From NCBI RefSeq assembly GCF_001553345.1, contig NZ_KQ960768.1, positions 197,652 to 209,497 of the forward strand: a stretch of 11,846 bases of DNA. The letters run 5' to 3'. This document shows, piece by piece, positions 1 to 5,537 of the stretch. The position numbers and the translations under genes are program-made. Below the pieces are notes generated by a model. It ran no database searches and was not told where the DNA came from. It saw only the letters and a program-made list of their open reading frames with translations. The stretch comes from Veillonella sp. DNF00869. Lineage in GTDB: Bacteria; Bacillota; Negativicutes; Veillonellales; Veillonellaceae. Every line of letters starts with the position of its first letter. Within the stretch, counting starts at the first letter, position 1.

Positions 1-231
1 AGTGAATTTAAAGTTGCCCACTTTGTTTTCTAATGTGGAAACACGAACGCCTAAATTGTTCAATTCAGCGGAGAATTCGTTAGCTAAACGGTTGATGATT
101 GCGTTTTGTTCAGCGTCAACACGATCTTGACGAACTAAAGCTTTCGCTACCATTTGAGCCATTTCATAACGAGTGATGTTTTGTTGGCCTTTGAATGTGA
201 TATCTGGGTAGCCGTTAATGATTTTATATTT
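1..231 (-). pseudogene. 5'-truncated SLH-domain outer-membrane porin (OmpM-type), runs off the left edge
   Basis: The minus strand is open from 231 to the window edge for 77 codons. It reads into the second half of an S-layer homology domain (…INGYPDITFKGQQNITRYEM…), followed by a heptad-rich stretch ending VSTLENKVGNFKF. This is the layout of Negativicutes OmpM porins, where an N-terminal SLH domain binds peptidoglycan-linked polyamine and is followed by a coiled coil and an outer-membrane beta-barrel. The signal peptide and the first part of the SLH domain are missing. A TAA lies in frame at 234-232, and no ATG, GTG or TTG precedes the internal ATG of the MAQM segment. Codon choice (GCT, CGT, GAA, AAA) is that of a highly expressed gene, so it descends from a real porin. 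I infer a truncated copy or recombination remnant. The barrel lies outside the window, so its state is unknown. Confidence 0.7.
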
Positions 232-468
232 TTAATAGAGTATCCATGTTCCCTCTAGTAATTTATATCTATGATTTATATATATATTCTATAAAGTTTT
301 GTTATATCCCTTTACTTAAATGTATTGAAAAAAATTTTTTATAATAACATAAATTTAAAAAAAGCACAACTATTTTTTTCGATATTCCTCTATGGTGTCA
401 AACAAATTTTGTTTAAAACACTGATAATAAGCCATTTTGTCTATAAATTATAAACTTGTAGAAATAAC
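232..468. other. AT-rich intergenic stretch without a gene
   Basis: About 240 bases of very AT-rich sequence separate the truncated porin frame from the ABC-F terminator. It contains runs such as TATATATAT and AAAAAAATTTTTT and a small AT-only inverted repeat (AAACAAA/TTTGTTT, 400-414). On the minus strand it holds a plausible promoter (341-369) and an SD-ATG pair at 245-256 that opens only a seven-codon frame. No protein-coding gene or structured RNA could be supported. Confidence 0.6.
341..369 (-). promoter_or_regulatory. Possible promoter pointing at the truncated porin
   Basis: On the minus strand TTGTGC and TATTAT are separated by exactly 17 nt. The -10 box is reasonable and the -35 box moderate. 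The AT-rich background raises the chance of a coincidental match, so this is a candidate only. Transcription would start near 334, about 80 nt before the SD-ATG at 256-245. Confidence 0.3.
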
Positions 469-498
469 AAAAAAGAACCCTTAAAGGGGTTCTTTTTC
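469..498 (-). terminator. Intrinsic terminator downstream of the ABC-F gene (works in both directions)
   Basis: AAAAAAGAACCC and GGGTTCTTTTT form an 11-bp stem around a 6-nt loop, with a T-run on either strand depending on the direction of reading. It starts 10 nt after the stop codon of the ABC-F gene and closes the hicA-hicB-ABC-F transcript. The symmetry also lets it block plus-strand transcription entering from the left. Confidence 0.85.
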
Positions 499-508
499 AT
501 AAACAACT

Positions 509-2533
509 TTATTTTCTCTCCTCCAATTCCAACCATCGTAAAGTACTCATATCCAACTCTTCTACCACTTGTTCTCGTTCTTTGATGGTACTTTCAATGG
601 CTTCATAGTCACTACCCCCTTGAGCAATCATAGCATCATAGGCTTTCACTAGACCTTCTAGTTCCGCAATGCGAAGCTCTAATTGTTCAAGTTCTTTCAT
701 CTCCCCTAAAGTCAGTTTCTTTTTTCCGCTCTCCTTGCTATCTACCGTAGTCTCTACTGCTACTAGGTGCACATTAGTATTCACATCTGTAACTGTATCA
801 CATGACTGTGTTTGTACGCTTTCACTTTCAATATCCACTACCATTCCTTCATTGGCATGGTGTTCCGCATTCTGCTCCCTAGAACCAGCGGAGCCACCCT
901 GTACCTGCACAGCATGACGTAGGACACCACGTTTTGTATCACTACCCATGGCGCTCGTTAGGGTCGTGTCTGCTTCATAATCAGAGTACCCACCATGGTA
1001 TATCTCGATATGACCTTCTCCAGTGAATACAAAGAGTTTATCTACCACCCGGTCTAAGAAGTACCGGTCATGACACACGGTGATGACAATGCCGCTATAA
1101 GAATCTAAGAACTCTTCTAAGACTTCTAAGGTTGGAATGTCTAAATCATTGGTAGGCTCATCTAGGAGTAACACATTGGGTGCATCCATTAAAATGCGAA
1201 GTAAAAATAACCTTCGCTTTTCCCCACCAGACAGTTTACGGATGGGCAAACCATGGTGTGATGGAGGAAATAAAAATCGTTCCAATAATTGACCTGCACT
1301 TAAGGAACTGCCATCGGGCAAGTGCAAGTATGAACGATTTTCTCGAATATAGTCCAACACCCGTTGGTCTTCTTTAAAGGTCGGTAATTGTTGCGAGAAA
1401 TATCCAATGCGAACTGTTTCTCCACGCCCCATAGTCCCACCAGCTGGTTCCAATGCTCCTTGAAATAGTTTCATCAACATAGTCTTACCAATCCCATTAG
1501 GTCCTACCACACCAATTCGATCATGACGTACCATATGATAAGTAAAATCTTTAATCACTTCTCGTCCAGCATCATAAGAAAAAGATAGATGTTCTATATC
1601 GAAAATTGTATTTCCCAAACGAGAGGCTAATACTACGGGATCCACAGTGCCTACTTTTTGTCGTTTTTCCATAGCTTTCAGCTGCTCGAACCGTTGCAAT
1701 CTTGCCTTTTGTTTCGTGGTACGCGCCTTCGCACCACGGCGCACCCATTGTAATTCACTGGCAATCAGCTTTCTGCGCTTTTCCTCAATGGCATCTAACT
1801 GTGCTTCTCGTTCTTCTTTCAAGGATACATAGGTTTCGTAAGTCTCTTGAAATTCATATATAGTCTGATTCGATAGTTCCCATATGGTGTTACATACGGC
1901 ATCTAGGAAATATCTATCATGGGTGCTCAATAATACAGCCCCTTTTCTATCTTTTAAATATAGTTCTAGCCATTCAATGGTGGCCTCATCCAAATGATTC
2001 GTAGGTTCGTCAAGCAATAATAAATCACAAGGATAGACCAAGGCTCTAGCTAATGCTAATCTTCGGCGTTGTCCCCCAGATAATGAGTTTGCTGGCCCAT
2101 GTACATCATGAAAGCCAAGGCGTGTCAATATCATTTTTGCTTCTTGTTCTACAACCCAGCCATCTTCTTCATCCATGCGCGCTAATAATTTCATATACTG
2201 CGGTGATTCTGGATCTTGTAACGCTCTTTCAAAATCTCGAACCAGTGAAAGTTTAGGATGGTCTCCTAATAATACATTATCTAGCAAGGTACTACTTTCA
2301 TCAATATATGGATCTTGTTCCAATCGATGGATGGTAGCCTTCCCATTTCGTTCTATGCTACCTGTATCTGGTTCTTGTGTTCCTTCTAACACCTGCAATA
2401 AAGTTGTTTTTCCTGTCCCATTAACGCCAATTAAACCAATGCGATGATGAGAGGCTATGGTGACATTTACGTTTTTAAACAATAAGCGGGTGCCATACGA
2501 TTTTTCTATGTTTTGTAATGTTAAGATATTCAT
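509..2533 (-). CDS. uup: ABC-F family ATPase, Uup-like
   Basis: This is a soluble duplicated ABC ATPase of 674 residues without membrane segments. Domain 1 has Walker A GVNGTGKT (36-43), signature LSGGQ (151-155), Walker B LLLLDEP (171-177, catalytic Glu176) and the switch His205. Domain 2 has GPNGIGKT (344-351), LSGGE (434-438), Walker B with Glu459 and switch His488. Between them lies the basic ABC-F linker (about 240-295, including QWVRRGAKAR), which in this family reaches the ribosomal P-site tRNA. A C-terminal coiled coil (about 603-674) is the Uup hallmark and is linked to nucleic-acid binding. A low-complexity spacer of about 80 residues (521-602) before the coiled coil is longer than I would expect. 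The start is 6 nt after the hicB stop with no strong SD of its own, suggesting cotranscription and translational coupling. Uup proteins act in ribosome-associated functions and genome stability. A resistance-type ABC-F is less likely because of the coiled coil. The family is certain, the subfamily fairly so. Confidence 0.88.
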   Translation of the reverse strand: MNILTLQNIEKSYGTRLLFKNVNVTIASHHRIGLIGVNGTGKTTLLQVLEGTQEPDTGSIERNGKATIHRLEQDPYIDESSTLLDNVLLGDHPKLSLVRDFERALQDPESPQYMKLLARMDEEDGWVVEQEAKMILTRLGFHDVHGPANSLSGGQRRRLALARALVYPCDLLLLDEPTNHLDEATIEWLELYLKDRKGAVLLSTHDRYFLDAVCNTIWELSNQTIYEFQETYETYVSLKEEREAQLDAIEEKRRKLIASELQWVRRGAKARTTKQKARLQRFEQLKAMEKRQKVGTVDPVVLASRLGNTIFDIEHLSFSYDAGREVIKDFTYHMVRHDRIGVVGPNGIGKTMLMKLFQGALEPAGGTMGRGETVRIGYFSQQLPTFKEDQRVLDYIRENRSYLHLPDGSSLSAGQLLERFLFPPSHHGLPIRKLSGGEKRRLFLLRILMDAPNVLLLDEPTNDLDIPTLEVLEEFLDSYSGIVITVCHDRYFLDRVVDKLFVFTGEGHIEIYHGGYSDYEADTTLTSAMGSDTKRGVLRHAVQVQGGSAGSREQNAEHHANEGMVVDIESESVQTQSCDTVTDVNTNVHLVAVETTVDSKESGKKKLTLGEMKELEQLELRIAELEGLVKAYDAMIAQGGSDYEAIESTIKEREQVVEELDMSTLRWLELEERK

Positions 2534-2539
2534 ACTCGT

Positions 2540-2938
2540 TTATATAATTCCTAGTTCTTGTTTTAATGCACTTTGTAATATTTTAGAAAAATTAAGATTC
2601 TCTTCTTCTGCTTTATGATTAAGCCAACTAGGAATAGTAAGCGTTTTTTTCACAGCTCTATTATCTGTCTTTCTTAAATAAGCTTCCTCATCCCATTTTA
2701 CTAGCCCAATAAACTCCCCTGAGCTACATTGTATATCCGTTGGACTCATAGGAACTGGAAATTCTTCTTTATCTTCACTCAAAGAATACAAATAAAGTCC
2801 CAATGCATCTTCTGCCATGTCCACCGCCTCGGCTAATGTATTACCTTCTGTAACACAGCCTGGCAAATCTGGAAAGCTGACTGTATATCCTCCATCTCCA
2901 TCACTGCTAAAAATTGCTGGATACATTTCTTTTCTCAT
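2540..2938 (-). CDS. hicB: HicB family antitoxin with C-terminal ribbon-helix-helix domain
   Basis: This is a 132-residue antitoxin of a type II toxin-antitoxin pair. Residues 1-60 are the partly degraded RNase-H-like HicB fold that covers the toxin: YPAIFSSDGDGGYTVSFPDL, then PGCVTEGNTLAEA and a helix. Residues about 95-130 (KKTLTIPSWLNHKAEEE, then NFSKILQSALKQEL) read as a ribbon-helix-helix DNA-binding motif, with a short strand and two helices. This suits repression of its own promoter. It starts at ATG 2938 behind a clear TAGGAGG site and lies 29 nt downstream of hicA, the usual toxin-first order for hicAB. It ends 6 nt before the ABC-F gene. Assignment rests on fold signatures and the adjacent HicA. 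The operator palindrome at 3226-3237 is its likely target. Confidence 0.9.
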   Translation of the reverse strand: MRKEMYPAIFSSDGDGGYTVSFPDLPGCVTEGNTLAEAVDMAEDALGLYLYSLSEDKEEFPVPMSPTDIQCSSGEFIGLVKWDEEAYLRKTDNRAVKKTLTIPSWLNHKAEEENLNFSKILQSALKQELGII

Positions 2939-2967
2939 AGTATACCTCCTATTTCATCGTAACTACT

Positions 2968-3165
2968 TTATTTAATTCCTGCTTGCTTCAATATTGTATG
3001 TAATGTTTTAGGTTTTAAGTCTTCTTTATGTACAGGTACTGTAACACGCCCCACTTTACTCGTATGCTTTAACATATGATGTGAGCCTCGTATTCGATCA
3101 ACATACCAGCCGTCCTTTTTTAATACTTTTAGTAGTTCTTTTGGTGTTACCAAAATAATCACCAT
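2968..3165 (-). CDS. hicA: HicA family mRNA interferase toxin
   Basis: This is a 65-residue toxin with a double-stranded-RNA-binding-like fold. It cleaves mRNA independently of ongoing translation when not bound by HicB. Family features are present in order: TPKELLKVLKKDGW (7-20), the catalytic segment RGSHHMLKH with conserved His29 (26-34), the strand VTVPVHKEDLK (41-51) and the C-terminal helix KTLHTILKQAGI (53-64). The length matches compact HicA proteins. All key residues seem intact, so it should be active. The start is not settled: ATG 3165 has only GAAAG directly in front of it, and GTG at codon 2 or TTG at codon 5 would give better spacing. It is the first gene of a hicA-hicB-ABC-F unit behind a strong promoter at 3222-3250. 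Confidence 0.9.
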   Translation of the reverse strand: MVIILVTPKELLKVLKKDGWYVDRIRGSHHMLKHTSKVGRVTVPVHKEDLKPKTLHTILKQAGIK

Positions 3166-3221
3166 CTTTCACGAAAATAGACATGAGATTACTAATTACA
3201 TACAAAACAACTTCTATTTTT

Positions 3222-3250
3222 ATTATAGTACGTACTAACACGTATGTAAA
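3222..3250 (-). promoter_or_regulatory. hicA-hicB promoter
   Basis: TTTACA and TATAAT with exactly 17 nt between them on the minus strand: a perfect -10 box and a 5/6 -35 box. The expected transcript starts near 3215, about 50 nt before hicA. A perfect 12-bp palindrome covers part of the spacer and the edge of the -10 box. Confidence 0.8.
3226..3237. promoter_or_regulatory. Candidate HicB operator palindrome
   Basis: TAGTACGTACTA is a perfect 12-bp palindrome lying in the hicA promoter spacer and overlapping two bases of the -10 box. A second, overlapping symmetry joins TACGT (3229-3233) to ACGTA (3240-3244). Ribbon-helix-helix HicB antitoxins repress their own operon from such inverted repeats. 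The link to HicB is inferred from position only. Confidence 0.5.
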
Positions 3251-3263
3251 CTATAGATTTGCA

Positions 3264-3292
3264 TTGACACACCTACTATCATGGATTAGAAT
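3264..3292 (+). promoter_or_regulatory. Promoter of the acidic-protein gene
   Basis: Perfect TTGACA, 17-nt spacer, and TAGAAT (5/6) on the plus strand. It lies back to back with the hicA promoter, with only 13 bp between the two -35 boxes, and about 30 nt before the SD of the gene it serves. Confidence 0.8.
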
Positions 3293-3317
3293 GAAAGTAA
3301 CACATTCATTATTTTAT

Positions 3318-3324
3318 AAGGAGG
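3318..3324 (+). promoter_or_regulatory. Ribosome binding site fixing the start of the acidic protein
   Basis: AAGGAGG stands 5 nt before ATG 3330. It decides against the longer frame opening at 3183, whose extra 49 codons would run through both promoters. Confidence 0.85.
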
Positions 3325-3329
3325 TTGTC

Positions 3330-3689
3330 ATGGACACTGACACGGTTCAGCAAGAGTTTGAAGATATTGGTTTTGAAATTGTAGAAGTTGACGAACGGGA
3401 CGTCCTATTATACGAACTATCTGATGGTAGTGAAGAGGAAGATGGTCAATATGCCATTATTTCCGATGAAGATGGACGTATTCCTACTGCAATGGATACA
3501 CCTGTAATTGTATCCGTGTATGATGATAATGATGCATTTCAATGGAGCGTAACACTTCCAAATGGAGAGGAACTAAAAGAATTATTCCTTCGTGTGGAAA
3601 GTGCAGAAGAATTGCTAGATACTTTGCAAGATATTCGCAATGAAAATATTGAGCGTTACGATTCTGAAATGGACTCCTATAGCGAGTAA
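3330..3689 (+). CDS. Highly acidic protein of unknown function
   Basis: This is a 119-residue cytoplasmic protein with no signal peptide or membrane segment. I count 37 Asp/Glu against 6 Lys/Arg, giving a strongly negative charge spread over the whole length, with clusters at 32-48 (SDGSEEEDGQ, SDEDGR). Predicted strands alternate with turns (VLLYEL, QYAIIS, VIVSVYDD, QWSVTLP) and a helical C-terminal third (ELKELFLRVESAEELLDTLQ). It therefore looks like a small folded alpha/beta domain rather than a disordered tail. I do not recognise the family. Some features recall small acidic DUF1292-type Firmicute proteins, but I cannot confirm that. It has its own consensus promoter and SD, is divergent from hicAB, and ends at a strong terminator. 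Possible roles such as a DNA mimic or a protein-interaction adaptor are guesses from charge alone. It is surely a real gene; its function is unknown. Confidence 0.8.
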   Translation: MDTDTVQQEFEDIGFEIVEVDERDVLLYELSDGSEEEDGQYAIISDEDGRIPTAMDTPVIVSVYDDNDAFQWSVTLPNGEELKELFLRVESAEELLDTLQDIRNENIERYDSEMDSYSE

Positions 3690-3695
3690 TACGGC

Positions 3696-3743
3696 AAAAA
3701 GGCTGTCGCACCATGTAATTTACATGTTGTGACAGCCTTTTTT
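3696..3743 (+). terminator. Long-stem bidirectional terminator between convergent genes
   Basis: Two 23-nt arms (3696-3718 and 3720-3742) form a near-perfect hairpin with only two imperfect positions. It begins AAAAAGGCTGTC and ends GACAGCCTTTTTT. The A-run and T-run make it functional on both strands, ending the acidic gene (stop at 3689) and the GT28 gene arriving from the right (stop at 3809). Confidence 0.88.
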
Positions 3744-3759
3744 ATTACAACTGTATAAG

Positions 3760-3786
3760 TAGGAGGCCATACTAGTCGGCATCCTA
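3760..3786. repeat. Small imperfect inverted repeat
   Basis: TAGGAGGCC and GGCATCCTA form 9-bp arms with one mismatch around a 9-nt loop. It sits between the long terminator and the stop of the GT28 gene. There is no T-run, so it is not a classical terminator. It may stabilise the 3' end of the GT28 transcript. Confidence 0.4.
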
Positions 3787-3808
3787 AGTCCTGTATTATG
3801 TTATCTTT

Positions 3809-4927
3809 CTATTCAAGTATCCCCTGTTTATGTGCCAGCATGTCCTCACAAGCAGCTACGATTTCCGCTGCTCCATCTACTTTCCAAGCCTTCGCTGCTT
3901 CATGCATAGCCTGTAACCGTTCATGATTTTGTAATAAAGCACCTACTACATCATCCAAGTTTTCAATATGACGTGCCCATTTGCCACAGCCCTTTTGTTC
4001 TAACAATTCTGCATTAGCCTCTTCTTGCCCAGGAATGGCATTAAAAAATACCATAGGTACACCTATAGTAACACCTTCCATACAAGTCAATGCTCCTGGC
4101 TTTGTCACAAGCAACGTCGCCTTTCGCATCAATTCAGGGATTTCATTGGTATAGCCATATATGGAAATAGGCGTTCGTAAGGATTCTTTCATATGATGCA
4201 AAGAGTTATATAACCCATCGTTCAAGCCTGCCACTACATGAATTTCATCAATCCCCGGTACATGATCTAGCCGTTGTAAGGCTTCTTCTACACAGCCTAA
4301 TCCAAGTCCACCACCCATGAGCAATACCCTCTTACAAGAATCACTGCCATAAGGTTCTTTTAAAGGTGTAAAGAAGTGACGCATAATAGGAATACCCGTG
4401 ACATGAATTTTTTCTAAAGGTACACCCATGTTCAACACTTCATACACCATGGATGGCGTAGCTACATGATAGGCATCGATTTCATCATAGCGCCAAAATT
4501 GGTGGGCTGCAAAGTCAGTCATAACGGCTACAATAGGAATCTCTATTTTTCGATGTCGTTTCAACACACTTGCTGCCCCACAAGGAAATGGATGGGTACA
4601 CACAATTAAATCTGGCTCTTCCTTTTCTATGAGTTTTTCCATCCGATTCTTTAGCATCCAAGACACTACCGTTTGGGCTACGCTTCCTTTCCATTCAGCA
4701 CCAGACCAACGATAGACAATATCATAGAGGAAAGGAAAGAAGTCTAACATTTTAAAATAGGTTTCTTTCAATAGGTTATCAAAGGAAAATGTATCTGTCC
4801 CTAAAAAGTCTACATGATGCACGACTGCACTTGGATCTTTCTGTTGCCAATATTCTTGAATCGCCAGTGCCGCTTGCGTATGACCCGTACCAATTGACGC
4901 CGATACAATTAAAATACGTTGACCCAT
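3809..4927 (-). CDS. GT28 glycosyltransferase, MGDG synthase / diacylglycerol glycosyltransferase (UgtP-like) family
   Basis: This is a 372-residue GT-B fold enzyme expected at the inner face of the cytoplasmic membrane. The N-terminal acceptor domain opens with the family motif SASIGTGHTQAA (9-20), which includes the Gly-rich loop and His16, and carries MTDF (136-139). The C-terminal nucleotide-sugar domain has the GGG loop (205-207), TKPGALT (275-281), a Glu in the following helix (Glu284) and the PGQEEAN segment (299-305). These are the signatures of monogalactosyldiacylglycerol synthases and processive diacylglycerol glucosyltransferases. The likely reaction is transfer of glucose or galactose from a UDP-sugar to a lipid acceptor. 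Donor and acceptor cannot be read from the sequence, and MurG-like activity is less likely. ATG 4927 has a strong AAAGGAGGG site. The gene looks monocistronic, with a promoter at 5006-5034 and the convergent terminator at 3696-3743. Confidence 0.85.
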   Translation of the reverse strand: MGQRILIVSASIGTGHTQAALAIQEYWQQKDPSAVVHHVDFLGTDTFSFDNLLKETYFKMLDFFPFLYDIVYRWSGAEWKGSVAQTVVSWMLKNRMEKLIEKEEPDLIVCTHPFPCGAASVLKRHRKIEIPIVAVMTDFAAHQFWRYDEIDAYHVATPSMVYEVLNMGVPLEKIHVTGIPIMRHFFTPLKEPYGSDSCKRVLLMGGGLGLGCVEEALQRLDHVPGIDEIHVVAGLNDGLYNSLHHMKESLRTPISIYGYTNEIPELMRKATLLVTKPGALTCMEGVTIGVPMVFFNAIPGQEEANAELLEQKGCGKWARHIENLDDVVGALLQNHERLQAMHEAAKAWKVDGAAEIVAACEDMLAHKQGILE

Positions 4928-5005
4928 GTGCCCTCCTTTCTTTAGATAGCCTCTAATGATGTATCTTTACCTCACTGATTCTTACTAAGCAATTACATTA
5001 TGTCT

Positions 5006-5034
5006 ATTCTATCATAGATTCGAAGAGATATGAA
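5006..5034 (-). promoter_or_regulatory. Probable promoter of the GT28 gene
   Basis: TTCATA (4/6), 17-nt spacer, TAGAAT (5/6) on the minus strand. It lies between the hup terminator and the GT28 gene and leaves an untranslated leader of about 70 nt. Confidence 0.45.
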
Positions 5035-5045
5035 TATTACGTATA

Positions 5046-5117
5046 AAAAAGAACGCTATCATTTCCATGCAAATGTAAGAAAATATCAATTTGCATAGGA
5101 ACTGTAGCGTTCTTTTT
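5046..5117 (-). terminator. Two-tier hairpin terminator after hup
   Basis: A 13-bp outer stem (5046-5058 with 5105-5117, AAAAAGAACGCTA / TAGCGTTCTTTTT) encloses an 8-bp inner stem (ATGCAAAT 5067-5074 with ATTTGCAT 5089-5096), with internal loops on both sides. A T-run follows on the minus strand, 21 nt past the hup stop. The outer arms are A/T-ended on both sides, so it can also act on the plus strand. Confidence 0.75.
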
Positions 5118-5138
5118 GTATCTTAGGAATATCCTGAA

Positions 5139-5462
5139 TTATTTTTTACGAACTTTAGTAGCTGCTTTAGTAGTTGCTTTAGTAGCTGGTGCGTTCACAA
5201 GGTCTTTTAATTGTTTACCTGCTTTGAAAGCTGGGGATTTGGATGCTGGAATTGTCATTTCTTCTTTCGTACGAGGGTTGCGGCCAATGCGTTCAGCACG
5301 AGTACGAACTTCGAAAGTACCAAAACCAATTACTTGTACTTTTTCTTCTTTAGCTAATGCTTCGCCAATTGTGTCGAATAAAGCTTTTACTGCTTTTTCA
5401 GCATCTTTTTTTGTCAATTCAGCTTTAGCTGCAACGCTTGCGATTAATTCAGTTTTGTTCAT
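5139..5462 (-). CDS. hup: HU family histone-like DNA-binding protein with basic C-terminal tail
   Basis: This is a nucleoid-associated protein that bends and compacts DNA as a dimer. Residues 1-90 are a full canonical HU: MNKTELI start, dimerisation helices, the turn GFGTF (46-50), the beta-arm with the intercalating RNP tip (61-63), and the C-terminal [12 protein letters not shown] (79-90). Unlike the usual 90-residue protein, it continues with a 17-residue Ala/Thr/Lys tail ([17 protein letters not shown]), reminiscent of histone H1-like tails on some HU proteins. The start ATG 5462 has a good AGGGAGG site. Codon use is biased as in abundant proteins. The gene lies 47 nt downstream of mazG. 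It may be the last gene of the mfd unit but probably also has its own promoter (candidate at 5509-5537). A two-tier terminator follows. Confidence 0.95.
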   Translation of the reverse strand: MNKTELIASVAAKAELTKKDAEKAVKALFDTIGEALAKEEKVQVIGFGTFEVRTRAERIGRNPRTKEEMTIPASKSPAFKAGKQLKDLVNAPATKATTKAATKVRKK

Positions 5463-5508
5463 GATTGAACCTCCCTTAAAAATAGTATTCCTTTAACTTA
5501 ATCATGCG

Positions 5509-5537
5509 ATTAAAGTTCCACCTTTGCCGCCTCCCAA
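5509..5537 (-). promoter_or_regulatory. Candidate hup promoter inside the end of mazG
   Basis: TTGGGA (4/6), 17-nt spacer, TTTAAT (5/6) on the minus strand, with the -10 box overlapping the mazG stop codon. HU is abundant and would be expected to have its own promoter, but the match is moderate. Confidence 0.35.

Noticed and set aside
397..402. TTGACA on the minus strand as a -35 box
   Set aside because: No acceptable -10 box lies 16-18 nt downstream (the region reads AAAAAA), so I did not count it as a promoter.
3183..3329. An in-frame upstream extension of the acidic protein starting at ATG 3183
   Set aside because: It would run across both divergent promoters and has no SD, whereas ATG 3330 has a perfect AAGGAGG at good spacing and the -10 box lies just upstream of it.
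5116..5496. Open frame on the plus strand opposite hup
   Set aside because: It mirrors the strongly biased codons of hup and has no SD or family resemblance; it is an antisense shadow.
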